Source of the DNA: Komagataeibacter xylinus
Lineage (GTDB): Bacteria > Pseudomonadota > Alphaproteobacteria > Acetobacterales > Acetobacteraceae
Length of the DNA: 64,000 nucleotides
NCBI RefSeq assembly: GCF_031081985.1
Contig: NZ_JARWSK010000008.1
Coordinates: 1-64,000, forward strand
Direction: 5' to 3'
A program made the translations under genes and the position numbers. A model generated the notes under the pieces. The model saw only the letters and a list, made by a program, of their open reading frames with translations, searched no databases and was not told the origin of the DNA. The stretch's first letter is position 1. Each line of letters begins with the position of its first letter. Positions 16,372 to 24,739 of this stretch are shown piece after piece.

Positions 16372-17609
16372 TGAAACCCAGGTTCAACCAGCTGCTCAGT
16401 GATGCGTCGCGGGGCGGAAACCGGCGTCTGCTCGCAATCCTTGGGAGTATAGGCACCGTTCTTGGTGTCACGCTGCTCATCTCCACCATCCACCGTAAGG
16501 AGCTTCCACGCTCGGACCCCGGCAGGCCGCCCGCCGCCAACCCCCTGCCCGGCGGCCTGAATTCCAATCCGCGCCAGCAGGAACTCCGCGAAGATCAGAT
16601 CCGCGACGAGGCAGGTCGGGCACAGACTGCGGGACAGTCGTATTCACCCGATATTGCACCGGGCACGCCCACCCATCCCGACGACAAGCTTCCCCCGCCC
16701 CCAGTCGCCCAGGAGGTCGGGGCGGACGTCAACCCGGCGCTGGCCAAGGCCGCCGCAGCGCCAGCCCTGCACGCGCCTGAGGTCGTGCCAAGCGTTCCCG
16801 TCGTACCAGTGCAGACGGATGCAGCCTTCCGTGCAGCCATGCCACGTGACCCACAGCTCCAGAAAGACGCCATCACCGCATACAGACATGCGATCATGGA
16901 TCTCGCGGGCCGTCTTGATGGACGCTTTCCTGTCACAAATGTCCTGTATGAAAAGACGGAAATCGGAAGGGAACAGACAAAAAAACCGGTGGTCTCCCCT
17001 TCAATAACTTCGGCCGCGACAGCAAATTCCCAGACGGCCCTCTCCCGCGTCCTTGTTCCTGCCGGGCGGGGGATTTACGCCCATACGGTTTCAGCAACCA
17101 ACAGCGATCTCGGGGGAGAAATCATCCTGGAAGCTGATTCAGGTCCACTCGCTGGCGACAGGATGAAAGCATCCGTCAGAAGGGCCGGGGGACATCTGAA
17201 CAGGCTGGTTGTCCGCGTTGATCAGGTCTTCCATAAGAATGATCCGACCCCGATCCAGGTCGAAGGTATGGTGGTTGCGCCGGACACCATGGAAGCTGCG
17301 GTGGCCTCAAGCGTTGACCAGCTATACGTTGAGCGCTTTGTTCTTCCCGCCGCAGCCGCCTTTGTCCAAGGGCTCGGGCAGGCGATCGAGATGACGTCGA
17401 ACACGACCGGTTCGATCGGAGCCCTCGGCAACGTCAACTACGTCCAGTCACTGAATTTCCCGCAACAACTGGGCGTGGCGGCCGGTGCAGCGGCCTCGCA
17501 GGTCAACAGCGCGCTCATGCAGCAGATGCCGACCCAGCCGCGCGTAAATCTTGCCGCTCAGGTCAGTGTTGGCGTGATCTTCATGTCGGACGTCGTCATG
17601 AAGAAGTAA
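16371..17609 (+). CDS. dotG: DotG/IcmE/TraO-family trans-envelope protein
   Basis: 412 aa. N-terminal cytoplasmic segment and TM helix (ILGSIGTVLGVTLLISTIHR, ~21-40), a Pro-rich spacer, then a C-terminal VirB10-like beta barrel domain (~215-400): RVLVPAGRGIYAHTVSATNS, then ILEADSGPLAGDRMKASV and VASSVDQLYVERFVLPAAAA. DotG is the channel-forming protein linking inner and outer membranes. At 412 aa it is close to plasmid TraO and lacks the long pentapeptide repeats of Legionella DotG. ATG 16371 overlaps the dotH stop. Confidence 0.92.
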   Translation: MKPRFNQLLSDASRGGNRRLLAILGSIGTVLGVTLLISTIHRKELPRSDPGRPPAANPLPGGLNSNPRQQELREDQIRDEAGRAQTAGQSYSPDIAPGTPTHPDDKLPPPPVAQEVGADVNPALAKAAAAPALHAPEVVPSVPVVPVQTDAAFRAAMPRDPQLQKDAITAYRHAIMDLAGRLDGRFPVTNVLYEKTEIGREQTKKPVVSPSITSAATANSQTALSRVLVPAGRGIYAHTVSATNSDLGGEIILEADSGPLAGDRMKASVRRAGGHLNRLVVRVDQVFHKNDPTPIQVEGMVVAPDTMEAAVASSVDQLYVERFVLPAAAAFVQGLGQAIEMTSNTTGSIGALGNVNYVQSLNFPQQLGVAAGAAASQVNSALMQQMPTQPRVNLAAQVSVGVIFMSDVVMKK

Positions 17610-17623
17610 GTTTTCGGGCACCG

Positions 17624-17633
17624 GTCGCATGAT
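17624..17633 (+). promoter_or_regulatory. GTCGCATGAT element downstream of dotG
   Basis: Exact copy, 14 nt after the dotG stop and 42 nt before the ATG at 17676. It implies a second transcript start inside the dotI-dotO series. Confidence 0.65.
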
Positions 17634-17675
17634 ATCGGCGAATTCTGCACTCTCTACCAGAAGGCAGCATTCACC

Positions 17676-18842
17676 ATGACCTCAGCCGCAACCGCAACGA
17701 CGTCCCGGGATCCGTTCAGCGCGGATCGCGGCATTGAACCTGTTCCGTTTCGCAAGCTGGGCACGACGCCCGAGCCTGACCCTTCGCCTGAACCGGACAC
17801 AATTGCCGAGCCTCTCTCTCCTCACCCGCAACCTGTGACAGCAGCACCTGACAGGAACAGACCCGTTCCACATGCCATAGCCCTTTTCAGGGCGCTTCCG
17901 CGCCGCAGGCAGGTCATCATCGCGGGTACTGCCGTCGGCAGTCTGCTCTCCCTCTTCCTCGTGATGGGCATAACAAAGAGGCAGGCGTCTCCCGTGGGCC
18001 AGGAAGTCGGAATGATTTCCGCCCCGCTACCAGCAGGCCCCAAAGCGTCTCCAGCGCCAGGGCACTCACCTACATCATTGCCATCACCCCCGGCACCTCA
18101 GGTCTCGGCTACAGATGAGGATCTCAAGGCACTCCTTGCGATGAAAAAGCCGCCCCATCCCGCCGACCCAATACCGGCAACTCCGTCGGCTGAGAACACG
18201 CCTACGCAGAGACACGATATCGGCATCGAAACGGCCGTTCCAACCGACGATGCGGTCCAGAAAGCAACCCGGCTGCAAGCGGCTCCCATGACATCGGACG
18301 ACCAGTTGCAGGTGCTGCAGCTTGTAACGGAAGAAGCAGCACTGGTGCAGCGGACCCGCAGCGACATCGCAGCGCTCCGGCAGGATCTTGACCGGCTGCG
18401 TATCGCAGATACGGCAAAGGCTTCGGATCTCAACCGCCGGATGTCGCTCCTCGAAGCGAAACGAGCCGTGGCCGACGCCGAAGCACCCCCGTCAGATGGA
18501 CCGGCCGCCACACGCGCCGCAGCCGACAAGGCACGGGCAGCTCTGGAAGCCGCGGCGGCCGAGCCGCAACCAGCACCAACGCCGCCGCAATCTCCAGCGT
18601 CCCGGACAGCGAAAATGCGCCCGACGCCTCCTGCTCCGCCCCCGACATGGACGCCCCACTACCGGATACTTGCCGCATCTCCCCAGCTTGCCATGGTGCA
18701 GGACGACGCTGCGCCGGCCGGGCAACCGCCGCAGTCCGAAATCGAAATCGGCACGGATCTCCGCGGATATGGTCGTGTGCGCGCCATCTCTCAACGCGGC
18801 ACGATGTGGGTGATCCAGGCTGAACGCGGCATCATCCAGTAA
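17676..18842 (+). CDS. DotF/IcmG/TraP-position bitopic membrane protein
   Basis: 388 aa. Acidic/Pro-rich cytoplasmic N-terminus, one TM helix (~85-102, VIIAGTAVGSLLSLFLVMGI), a long Ala/Pro-rich periplasmic region with a coiled-coil (~205-285, LVQRTRSDIAALRQDLDRLR then LNRRMSLLEAKRAVADAEAP) and a compact C-terminal beta domain (HYRILAASPQLAMVQ, VRAISQRGTMWVIQAERGII). The TM-coiled-coil-domain layout and the position between dotG and dotE match DotF/IcmG and IncI TraP. DotF joins the core and coupling parts of the machine. Direct similarity was not measured, so the name is tentative. Confidence 0.7.
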   Translation: MTSAATATTSRDPFSADRGIEPVPFRKLGTTPEPDPSPEPDTIAEPLSPHPQPVTAAPDRNRPVPHAIALFRALPRRRQVIIAGTAVGSLLSLFLVMGITKRQASPVGQEVGMISAPLPAGPKASPAPGHSPTSLPSPPAPQVSATDEDLKALLAMKKPPHPADPIPATPSAENTPTQRHDIGIETAVPTDDAVQKATRLQAAPMTSDDQLQVLQLVTEEAALVQRTRSDIAALRQDLDRLRIADTAKASDLNRRMSLLEAKRAVADAEAPPSDGPAATRAAADKARAALEAAAAEPQPAPTPPQSPASRTAKMRPTPPAPPPTWTPHYRILAASPQLAMVQDDAAPAGQPPQSEIEIGTDLRGYGRVRAISQRGTMWVIQAERGIIQ

Positions 18843-18859
18843 GGCAAGGACACATCGAC

Positions 18860-19405
18860 GTGCAAGGTCTGGTCAACCTCGTCAACGATCTCGCTCTCGC
18901 CATGGCCTGGCTGCTGCCAATGGCCTGCTATATTGCAGCGTGGATTGCCTTCCTGACCGGGGCATGGGGATTATGGCAGCAACGCCAGCCCCAGAACCCG
19001 TTCGTCGGCCGTCCCTGGGTGCCCTGGATCGGGATTGTCCTGTCCGGCGTTTTTGCCACCTTTGACAGGATACTCACCAAGTCCACCACCTCTGCCGGTC
19101 TCGATACGCAGGTTGCGCTGGGAGCTTCTGTCACCGGCTACACGGAAGCGACGACGGGAAGCGTCATTTCCGGGACTGGCCCAGAGGATGCCATCCTGTC
19201 AATCGTCAGTGATTTCGCCCTGTTCTTCGAAATGTTCGGCGCCTGGGCGGCGTTCATGGCGGTCGTTGCGTGGAACGCGTCGGCGACCGGAAAAACAAAC
19301 CGCTCAAAACTCAGTTGCCTCATCCAGTTCGTTTTCGGCGTGATCCTCCTCAATCCCGTCAAGGAAGCAACCTGGATCCTGAGCCACTGGACAACGTCCG
19401 GCTAA
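18860..19405 (+). CDS. dotE: DotE/IcmC/TraQ-like membrane protein
   Basis: 181 aa from GTG 18860 (AGGA upstream). Four hydrophobic segments: residues ~10-33 (LALAMAWLLPMACYIAAWIA), ~55-70 (WIGIVLSGVFATFDRIL), ~115-140 (VSDFALFFEMFGAWAAFMAV) and ~150-168 (LIQFVFGVILLNPVKEATWI). Small polytopic proteins at this position are IcmC/DotE (TraQ on R64), paralogous to IcmD/DotP. The GAWGLWQQR-type segment after the first helix is shared with the downstream dotP product (GVWAAWQSR), supporting that relationship. It is separated from dotP by an unrelated small-gene insertion. Confidence 0.8.
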   Translation: MQGLVNLVNDLALAMAWLLPMACYIAAWIAFLTGAWGLWQQRQPQNPFVGRPWVPWIGIVLSGVFATFDRILTKSTTSAGLDTQVALGASVTGYTEATTGSVISGTGPEDAILSIVSDFALFFEMFGAWAAFMAVVAWNASATGKTNRSKLSCLIQFVFGVILLNPVKEATWILSHWTTSG

Positions 19406-19486
19406 AATCATGACCCAACCCGTAGCGCTAAGATTGGCCACGGTTCGACACTTTCTTCCTGCGCATTTTTTTGATAACCGATAAAC

Positions 19487-19648
19487 ATGATAAAATTGGG
19501 AAATAATAACCCGAAAAAGCGGGGCGCGCGCCATCTGGAGAGATGGCCACATGTGGCCGTGCGCCAAGGCATTAACCGTGCTGGAGCAATCCGCCGCCTG
19601 ATCGCAAGGGAACTTGAAGCCGCCGAACGCGATGGCTGGGATGGGTAA
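19487..19648 (+). CDS. 53-aa basic protein, first gene of an inserted mini-operon
   Basis: ATG 19487 opens a 53-residue basic protein (MIKLGNNNPKKRGARHLERW ... VRQGINRAGAIRRLIARELE, ending WDG). The C-terminal helical part looks like a short DNA-binding or ribbon-helix-helix-like segment, but no family is certain. It overlaps the start of the 77-aa membrane-protein gene by 8 nt, which in turn overlaps a 31-aa hydrophobic peptide gene, so the three probably share one mRNA. The segment is more A+T-rich than its surroundings and splits dotE from dotP. Confidence 0.5.
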   Translation: MIKLGNNNPKKRGARHLERWPHVAVRQGINRAGAIRRLIARELEAAERDGWDG

Positions 19649-19874
19649 TCTTGTTCATAACGAACGGACCAAGCTGCGGGCAAACCTGCTGAATACCGCT
19701 GCGGGATCTTGCCTTTCGCTAGGTGTTCTATCTTCTTTGGCTGCGTCATTTTTTAATCTGACAGCCAACCGCGTTCCTACTCATATCGTTATCTTGGGAG
19801 TCGCTTTCTGGCTGGGAATGGCGTATTTTCTCCATCAGCGGGCACAAGCCGTTTTAGGAGGGCTTCGAGAATGA
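19641..19874 (+). CDS. Small two-helix membrane protein, mini-operon
   Basis: 77 aa from ATG 19641. A short polar N-terminus (MGNLVHNERTKLRANLLNT) and two TM helices (~20-42 AGSCLSLGVLSSLAASFF; ~50-66 HIVILGVAFWLGMAYFL) ending RAQAVLGGL. I recall similar short proteins from alphaproteobacterial mobile elements without known function. It overlaps both neighbours (8 nt and ATGA). It might be a toxin-like or immunity membrane protein, but no direct evidence exists. Confidence 0.55.
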   Translation: MGNLVHNERTKLRANLLNTAAGSCLSLGVLSSLAASFFNLTANRVPTHIVILGVAFWLGMAYFLHQRAQAVLGGLRE

Positions 19875-19966
19875 CCTTTATGCAGTTCTTCGCCTTTATT
19901 GGCATGCCAATCATCATTGGCGTTCTTGGTTATGGTATTTCTAAAATGCCTATCAAGGATAATTGA
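19871..19966 (+). CDS. 31-aa single-helix membrane peptide, mini-operon
   Basis: ATGA overlap with the preceding gene. The sequence MTFMQFFAFIGMPIIIGVLG and a short polar tail (YGISKMPIKDN) form one TM helix. Such tiny hydrophobic peptides can be type I-like toxins or assembly partners of a small membrane protein. The coupling to the 77-aa gene argues that it is translated. Confidence 0.5.
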   Translation: MTFMQFFAFIGMPIIIGVLGYGISKMPIKDN

Positions 19967-20261
19967 GAGTTTATCATCCGTTCCAATCAATGGTTGATCG
20001 TATGATACCTGTTTATGATTAGGATAACAGACCCATAAAATTTGAGGTCCATGCAGAAATAAGGGTGTATTCAAGGTAATACCTAAACTCTGCCCGCTCA
20101 CTTTCGTTTACCGTTCACATTTTACAGAAGTTAAACAAAAAATATTTCGTTTTTACTGAAGCTCCGAGCGGTTCTGGATCAAGATATATGTCCCGGATTT
20201 TTATACCAAAGTCATAGTGTACCGTTCGACAAGATAGATTTTTTCGGAAAAAACATTCGCA
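19967..20261. other. A+T-rich gap between mini-operon and dotP
   Basis: Nearly 300 nt, clearly A+T-rich compared with the surrounding transfer genes. No gene is seen. A T/A-rich stretch around 20128-20160 and the promoter element at 20262 suggest that the right end drives dotP. Confidence 0.45.
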
Positions 20262-20271
20262 GTCGCATGTT
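20262..20271 (+). promoter_or_regulatory. GTCGCATGTT element upstream of dotP
   Basis: One-base variant (A to T at position 9) in the sense orientation, 56 nt before the dotP ATG at 20328. It would restart transcription after the mini-operon insertion. Confidence 0.6.
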
Positions 20272-20327
20272 ACTGGCCGAAGACTCCTCCGAGGGACATG
20301 CCTCCCTCTTTAACGGAGCCCTTGACC

Positions 20328-20798
20328 ATGAACCTCTCTCGCACAAGCATCCCCGACACGGGGCGATTGACGCGTCTCGTGACCAAACGGGTCGGATACA
20401 GCCAGCGTGCCGTCACGGCACTTGGCACATTGGCCGTCCCGATCCTCATTGCCAGCCATGCGCTGGCCCAATCCGCAACCGGCAGCGCAAACGGTATCGG
20501 GGCCCAGATGCAGGCCACCGCCCAGGAGGGGCTGACAGCGGGCGGCTTTGTCGCTGCAGCATGCATGTATGTCGCTGCCTTCATCTGCTTCATCGGCGGC
20601 GTATGGGCGGCCTGGCAGAGCCGCAACGAACAGAACCGTTCGCCCGGAAAGGTCGGTATGGCAATCGCCGGCATCGTGCTGTGCGGTCTTTTCGCAACGG
20701 GTCCGCAGTGGATCAACAAGGCTGCCAACACCGCGTCCGGTGGCTCGGCAACCGTTGGTACGCAGGCTCAAGCCTATCAGTTCACGAGCGGCGGCTAG
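20328..20798 (+). CDS. dotP: DotP/IcmD/TraR-like small membrane protein
   Basis: 156 aa from ATG 20328, preceded by GGAG (an upstream ATG at 20298 has no better signal). Signal-like segment LGTLAVPILIASHALAQSAT, then two TM helices (GGFVAAACMYVAAFICFIGG and GMAIAGIVLCGLFATGP) joined by WAAWQSRNEQNRSPGK. Size, topology and position before dotN/dotO match IcmD/DotP. It is related in sequence to the dotE product. Confidence 0.8.
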   Translation: MNLSRTSIPDTGRLTRLVTKRVGYSQRAVTALGTLAVPILIASHALAQSATGSANGIGAQMQATAQEGLTAGGFVAAACMYVAAFICFIGGVWAAWQSRNEQNRSPGKVGMAIAGIVLCGLFATGPQWINKAANTASGGSATVGTQAQAYQFTSGG

Positions 20799-20811
20799 GA
20801 ACCCGATCGCA

Positions 20812-21474
20812 ATGGCCCGTCTCACCCAGTCTTTCCGTCTGCTGCCGCGCCCATGGGATCCGTCAGCGCCAGGCGCCAGGGAGATGGGTGAGCCGGGCCT
20901 TTTCACATGTGCCTGCTGCGGCCTGATAACGCCTGGTCGCAGGTTTCCATGGCATGGTGACGGACCCGGGCCTGTCTGCGCCTTATGCAACATTCTGCAG
21001 GATCCGACCCGTCCGGCCATTGAACGCGAAGCCGTCCTAATATGGTGGCCGAAACTGCCGCAGGCCCGCATCATGACCCTGACCCGCTGCGCGCATCAAG
21101 CCCTCATCCAGACGCTCGGCAATGGGCCAAACGGACAGGATGTCGTCTGGCATCGTGCAATGGACACGATTGCGTCAGGGTCGGACACCGCGATGATGCC
21201 TGCGCAATGCAAAAGCGCTCTCGCTGTGCTCCGCGCTTTGCACGCGCGAACGACCGAAGCCCGGCGGCGGCTGGAGACAACCTCTCCCCGACTGCTGGCG
21301 ACTGCCCTGCTGATGGCGAACCGGGCTGACCCGCAGATCAATGAAAGCGCGACCGCCCTAATGGACGGCATCCGGCTCTTCCCCCTGGGCCGTCTCTACA
21401 ACGGCCCCACCGACATCTACCCGGCGCTCGTCAGGGAATGGCTTGATGCCGATCCCCAACCGGTCATGACATGA
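20812..21474 (+). CDS. dotN: DotN/IcmJ/TraT-family coupling-complex protein
   Basis: 220 aa. DotN is a cytoplasmic zinc protein that docks on the DotL coupling protein. Two Cys pairs near the N-terminus (CACCGLITPGRR ... PVCALCNILQDP) form the expected metal site, followed by the family segment EAVLIWWPKLPQARIMTLTR and a helical C-terminal half (ARTTEARRRLETTSPRLLAT). The start ATG 20812 lies 13 nt after the dotP stop. The dotP-dotN-dotO order equals icmD-icmJ-icmB in Legionella. Confidence 0.9.
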   Translation: MARLTQSFRLLPRPWDPSAPGAREMGEPGLFTCACCGLITPGRRFPWHGDGPGPVCALCNILQDPTRPAIEREAVLIWWPKLPQARIMTLTRCAHQALIQTLGNGPNGQDVVWHRAMDTIASGSDTAMMPAQCKSALAVLRALHARTTEARRRLETTSPRLLATALLMANRADPQINESATALMDGIRLFPLGRLYNGPTDIYPALVREWLDADPQPVMT

Positions 21475-21487
21475 CAGGATCATATCA

Positions 21488-24400
21488 ATGGGCGGTATTC
21501 TTTCCAGTCTGCTGGCCGGCATCAGCCTCGGGCTGCGCCAGCCCCTTGCCTCATTCTGCGATGTGGAAAGTACGCACGGGGACCATCTCATCACCAAACG
21601 CGGTGAATATGTCTCCGTACTGCGCATCAATGGCCTGCGTCGCATGTGCACGCGGCAGGAAGTGGAAGCGCTCGCCGAGCAGCAGCGTATAGAATTGCAG
21701 GGTCTCCTTGAAGAACGTGGCCATGCCATCGTGGGATGGTATATTTCCGATCCCGAGCGCTCAGGTATCGAGATTGACCGCCTGAGCCTCAATGGTTGCC
21801 GGTCCATAGCCCGACAGATCGGAGCGGACCTTTCGGACGTCATCGAAGAGAGGCGCCGGCGCTGGCCAAACGTCATGCGCTGGGAAGCCACCTGTTACGT
21901 CCTGTGGACCCGGCCCAGCGTGCTGACACGTGAGGACCGCAAACAGGTGGCAGAGGAGCGCCGGACCCTTGCCTCCCAATTTCCCCGCGTGGGCAATACC
22001 CAACGTTTTGCCCTGCGCTCCGATATCATGGCGGCCCGCCATGAATCGTTCATTTCACGCGTCCAGGCTGCCCTGCAGGGGTTCGACATTTCCTGCGAAT
22101 TCCTTGGTCCACATCAGGCATTGCAGGTCGCGCGCGAAGCGACCTATCGTGAAACGGCGGGCTCCGCCTGGAAACCGACCCTGCTGGGTGACCGGGTCAT
22201 GCCACGGCTTCCCGACGATCTGGATGATCCGCAGCCACATCCGCAGGGCCTGCTCTGGCCGGCGATCCGGGACCAGATCTTCAATGCCGACGCCGAAACG
22301 AAAGGCGGGCAACTCGTGACCGTGGGGGATTATACATACGCCCCGGTCGACATGACGATTGGCCCAGAGGATCCGCGCCCGTTTTCCGAACTGTCCAGCG
22401 TACTCGGCCGCAAGAGACTGCCATGGCGCAGCGCCATGATCCTGGAGGGTGGTGGCCGCGCCGCCTTCGGCTTCAAGGAAGCCGGAGCCGGGTTTCTGGC
22501 GATGTTCCCCGGAAATAGCGACATTCGACGGGCGTTTGCCGCACTCAAGCTGGAGCGCCAGAAAAACAACCATAATTCCGTGCGGATGCGCATGACCGCC
22601 ACAACCTGGGCTCCGGTTGGAGCAGAGGCGAAGCTGCGACGGCAGGCGTCGGACCTCTCTCAGGCAATTGATGCGTGGGGCAACAGCAAGACAACGCGGA
22701 TCTCTGGCGATCCGCTGGAGGCGGCCATGGGTTCTGTCCCTGCCCTGGCGCTCGGTTCGACTGCGACCTCATCGCTCGCCCTTGTCGGTGACGCGTTCTC
22801 CATGATGCCGTGGGCACGCAGTGCATCACCGTGGCAGAGAGGATCCATTCTCTTCCGCAAACCCGATGGTTCAATCTGGCCCTACGATCCGACCGGGGGC
22901 GGGCTACGCCCATCCGTCGTAGACATTATCGTAGCCCCGCCTGGCGGCGGAAAATCCGTTCTGGCCAATACCATTCTTCTGGGCTTGATCCTCAGCAGCG
23001 CCGCGATCAGCAGCCACGGCACGAAGCTCCCCTATATCGGCAAGCTCGATATCGGGCCGTCCTCGCGCGGACTGATCGAGATGCTGCGCAACGCGCTTGG
23101 CCCCGAACGCCAGCACGAGGCGGTTTACGTCAAGATGCAGGCAATCCCGGGCTTCGAAGTCAATGTCTTCGATACCCAGGTCGGACTGGAATATCCCCTG
23201 CCACTCGAGCGCGTTTTCCTGCAGAATTTCATCTCGCTTCTTGCCACGCCGCTGGATGGCAGGCCGTGGGAGGGCATGGACCATCTGGTAGAGGACGTGA
23301 TTGATGAAGCCTACCGCCTCTGTACCGGGGTGCAGGGGGGCACGCCCAAAATCTACACCCCAGGGATCGAGCCCGACGTCGATGCCGCAATAACATCGCT
23401 GGGTATCAGCCTGCCCCACCATGCGGGAGAGGACGATCCGACATGGTGGCGGGATGTCGTCGATGCCCTTGTCAATCTCAGGGAATACCGCCTTGCAGGT
23501 TTTGCCCAGCGCCATGCCGTACCGGTCCTGCAGGATCTGCTGATTGCGGCCCGCAGCCCGGAAATCGAAAAACGCTATTCCAAGATCACCCTGGAAACCG
23601 GTGAAAGCCTGATCGACACGTTTGATCGCTACATCATGAACGTGATCAAGAATTTTCCCATGCTGGCGTCCCCGACAAGGCTGGATATGGGGGACGCGCG
23701 CGTGATCGTCCTCGATCTTGCCGAGGTTGCACCATCCGGCTCTCCCGCGGCCAACCGCCAGACAGCGCTCATGTATATGCTTGGCCGCCATATCCTGGCC
23801 CGGAATTTCTTTCTCCATCCCGATTATGCCGACGACCCGCATATGCCCTCGTCCATGCGGGACTATCATCTCGCCCGCTTCACTGAGATGTATGAAACGA
23901 CGAAGCGTGTCGACTTCGATGAGTGGCACCGTACCGAACCCGCACCCCAGGTAGACAAGCAGGCTGTCCGCGACGGCCGCGAGGGGCGTAAGCACAACGT
24001 CCAACTCGCCTTCATTTCACAGAACCATACCGATTTCAGCGAGGATCTCTACAAGATATCAACCGCCCGATGGGTCCTCAAATGCGGTGATCAGGAGACG
24101 GCAGACAGTCTTATCCGACGTTTCAAGCTGTCCGATGCCAGCGCCTATGTCATTCGCAACGCGCTGCCGGGTCCGGGAAAGAATGGTGCGCCGTTCTTCG
24201 TGGACATGTCGGCCGGAGAAGCAAAATATGAACAGCTTCTGGTGAACGTCCTGGGGCCAATCGAACTCTGGTCATTCTCGACGACGCCTGGCGACACGGC
24301 GCTCCGTTCGCGCCTTTACAAACGGATCCATTTTGCCCGCGCCCTGCGGATGCTCGCCACTGTATTTCCCTCGGGAACAGCAAACAGCGAGATCGAACGC

Positions 24401-24571
24401 AGAAAAAGCGAGCGCATGAATGTTTTCGGTCTCGCGACCGATGAAGCGTTTGCCGGCGTTCTGGATGAACTGGCGGATGAGATCGTGGAAGGTAGAGGCG
24501 TGGCCGCAGGATTGTATGAAACCCTGCGCGCCATTGATGAACAATCGGAACTCGAATTTACCATTGGGTAG
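21488..24571 (+). CDS. dotO: DotO/IcmB/TraU-family ATPase
   Basis: 1027 aa, the VirB4-like ATPase of the type IVB system, docking at the cytoplasmic base of the channel. Walker A is IVAPPGGGKSVLAN near residue ~482; Walker B-like DARVIVLDLAEVAPSG near ~737; a later conserved block VQLAFISQNHTDFSE (~838) is typical of DotO/TraU. The N-terminal ~400 residues form the family-specific domain. Length is as expected (Legionella DotO ~1009, TraU ~1014). AGGA precedes ATG 21488, 13 nt after dotN. It is the last gene of the rightward series; the intergenic stretch to hipA follows. Confidence 0.93.
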   Translation: MGGILSSLLAGISLGLRQPLASFCDVESTHGDHLITKRGEYVSVLRINGLRRMCTRQEVEALAEQQRIELQGLLEERGHAIVGWYISDPERSGIEIDRLSLNGCRSIARQIGADLSDVIEERRRRWPNVMRWEATCYVLWTRPSVLTREDRKQVAEERRTLASQFPRVGNTQRFALRSDIMAARHESFISRVQAALQGFDISCEFLGPHQALQVAREATYRETAGSAWKPTLLGDRVMPRLPDDLDDPQPHPQGLLWPAIRDQIFNADAETKGGQLVTVGDYTYAPVDMTIGPEDPRPFSELSSVLGRKRLPWRSAMILEGGGRAAFGFKEAGAGFLAMFPGNSDIRRAFAALKLERQKNNHNSVRMRMTATTWAPVGAEAKLRRQASDLSQAIDAWGNSKTTRISGDPLEAAMGSVPALALGSTATSSLALVGDAFSMMPWARSASPWQRGSILFRKPDGSIWPYDPTGGGLRPSVVDIIVAPPGGGKSVLANTILLGLILSSAAISSHGTKLPYIGKLDIGPSSRGLIEMLRNALGPERQHEAVYVKMQAIPGFEVNVFDTQVGLEYPLPLERVFLQNFISLLATPLDGRPWEGMDHLVEDVIDEAYRLCTGVQGGTPKIYTPGIEPDVDAAITSLGISLPHHAGEDDPTWWRDVVDALVNLREYRLAGFAQRHAVPVLQDLLIAARSPEIEKRYSKITLETGESLIDTFDRYIMNVIKNFPMLASPTRLDMGDARVIVLDLAEVAPSGSPAANRQTALMYMLGRHILARNFFLHPDYADDPHMPSSMRDYHLARFTEMYETTKRVDFDEWHRTEPAPQVDKQAVRDGREGRKHNVQLAFISQNHTDFSEDLYKISTARWVLKCGDQETADSLIRRFKLSDASAYVIRNALPGPGKNGAPFFVDMSAGEAKYEQLLVNVLGPIELWSFSTTPGDTALRSRLYKRIHFARALRMLATVFPSGTANSEIERRKSERMNVFGLATDEAFAGVLDELADEIVEGRGVAAGLYETLRAIDEQSELEFTIG

Positions 24572-24739
24572 AAGGTGACCGATATTTTCCTGATGGCCTC
24601 ACATCCCGATCATTGCGGACACAATGATGTTGACCATGCTGTTCGATCAATAGCGCGGCGACGTCTGGCAGGGATAGATTCGACAAATTTATGTGTCGTA
24701 TCTGGCATATTATACGATATTATCAGTCATATGTGACTA

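Noticed and set aside
22904-24004. Long minus-strand frame opposite dotO
   Set aside because: Complementary shadow of the ATPase gene; no SD and atypical composition.
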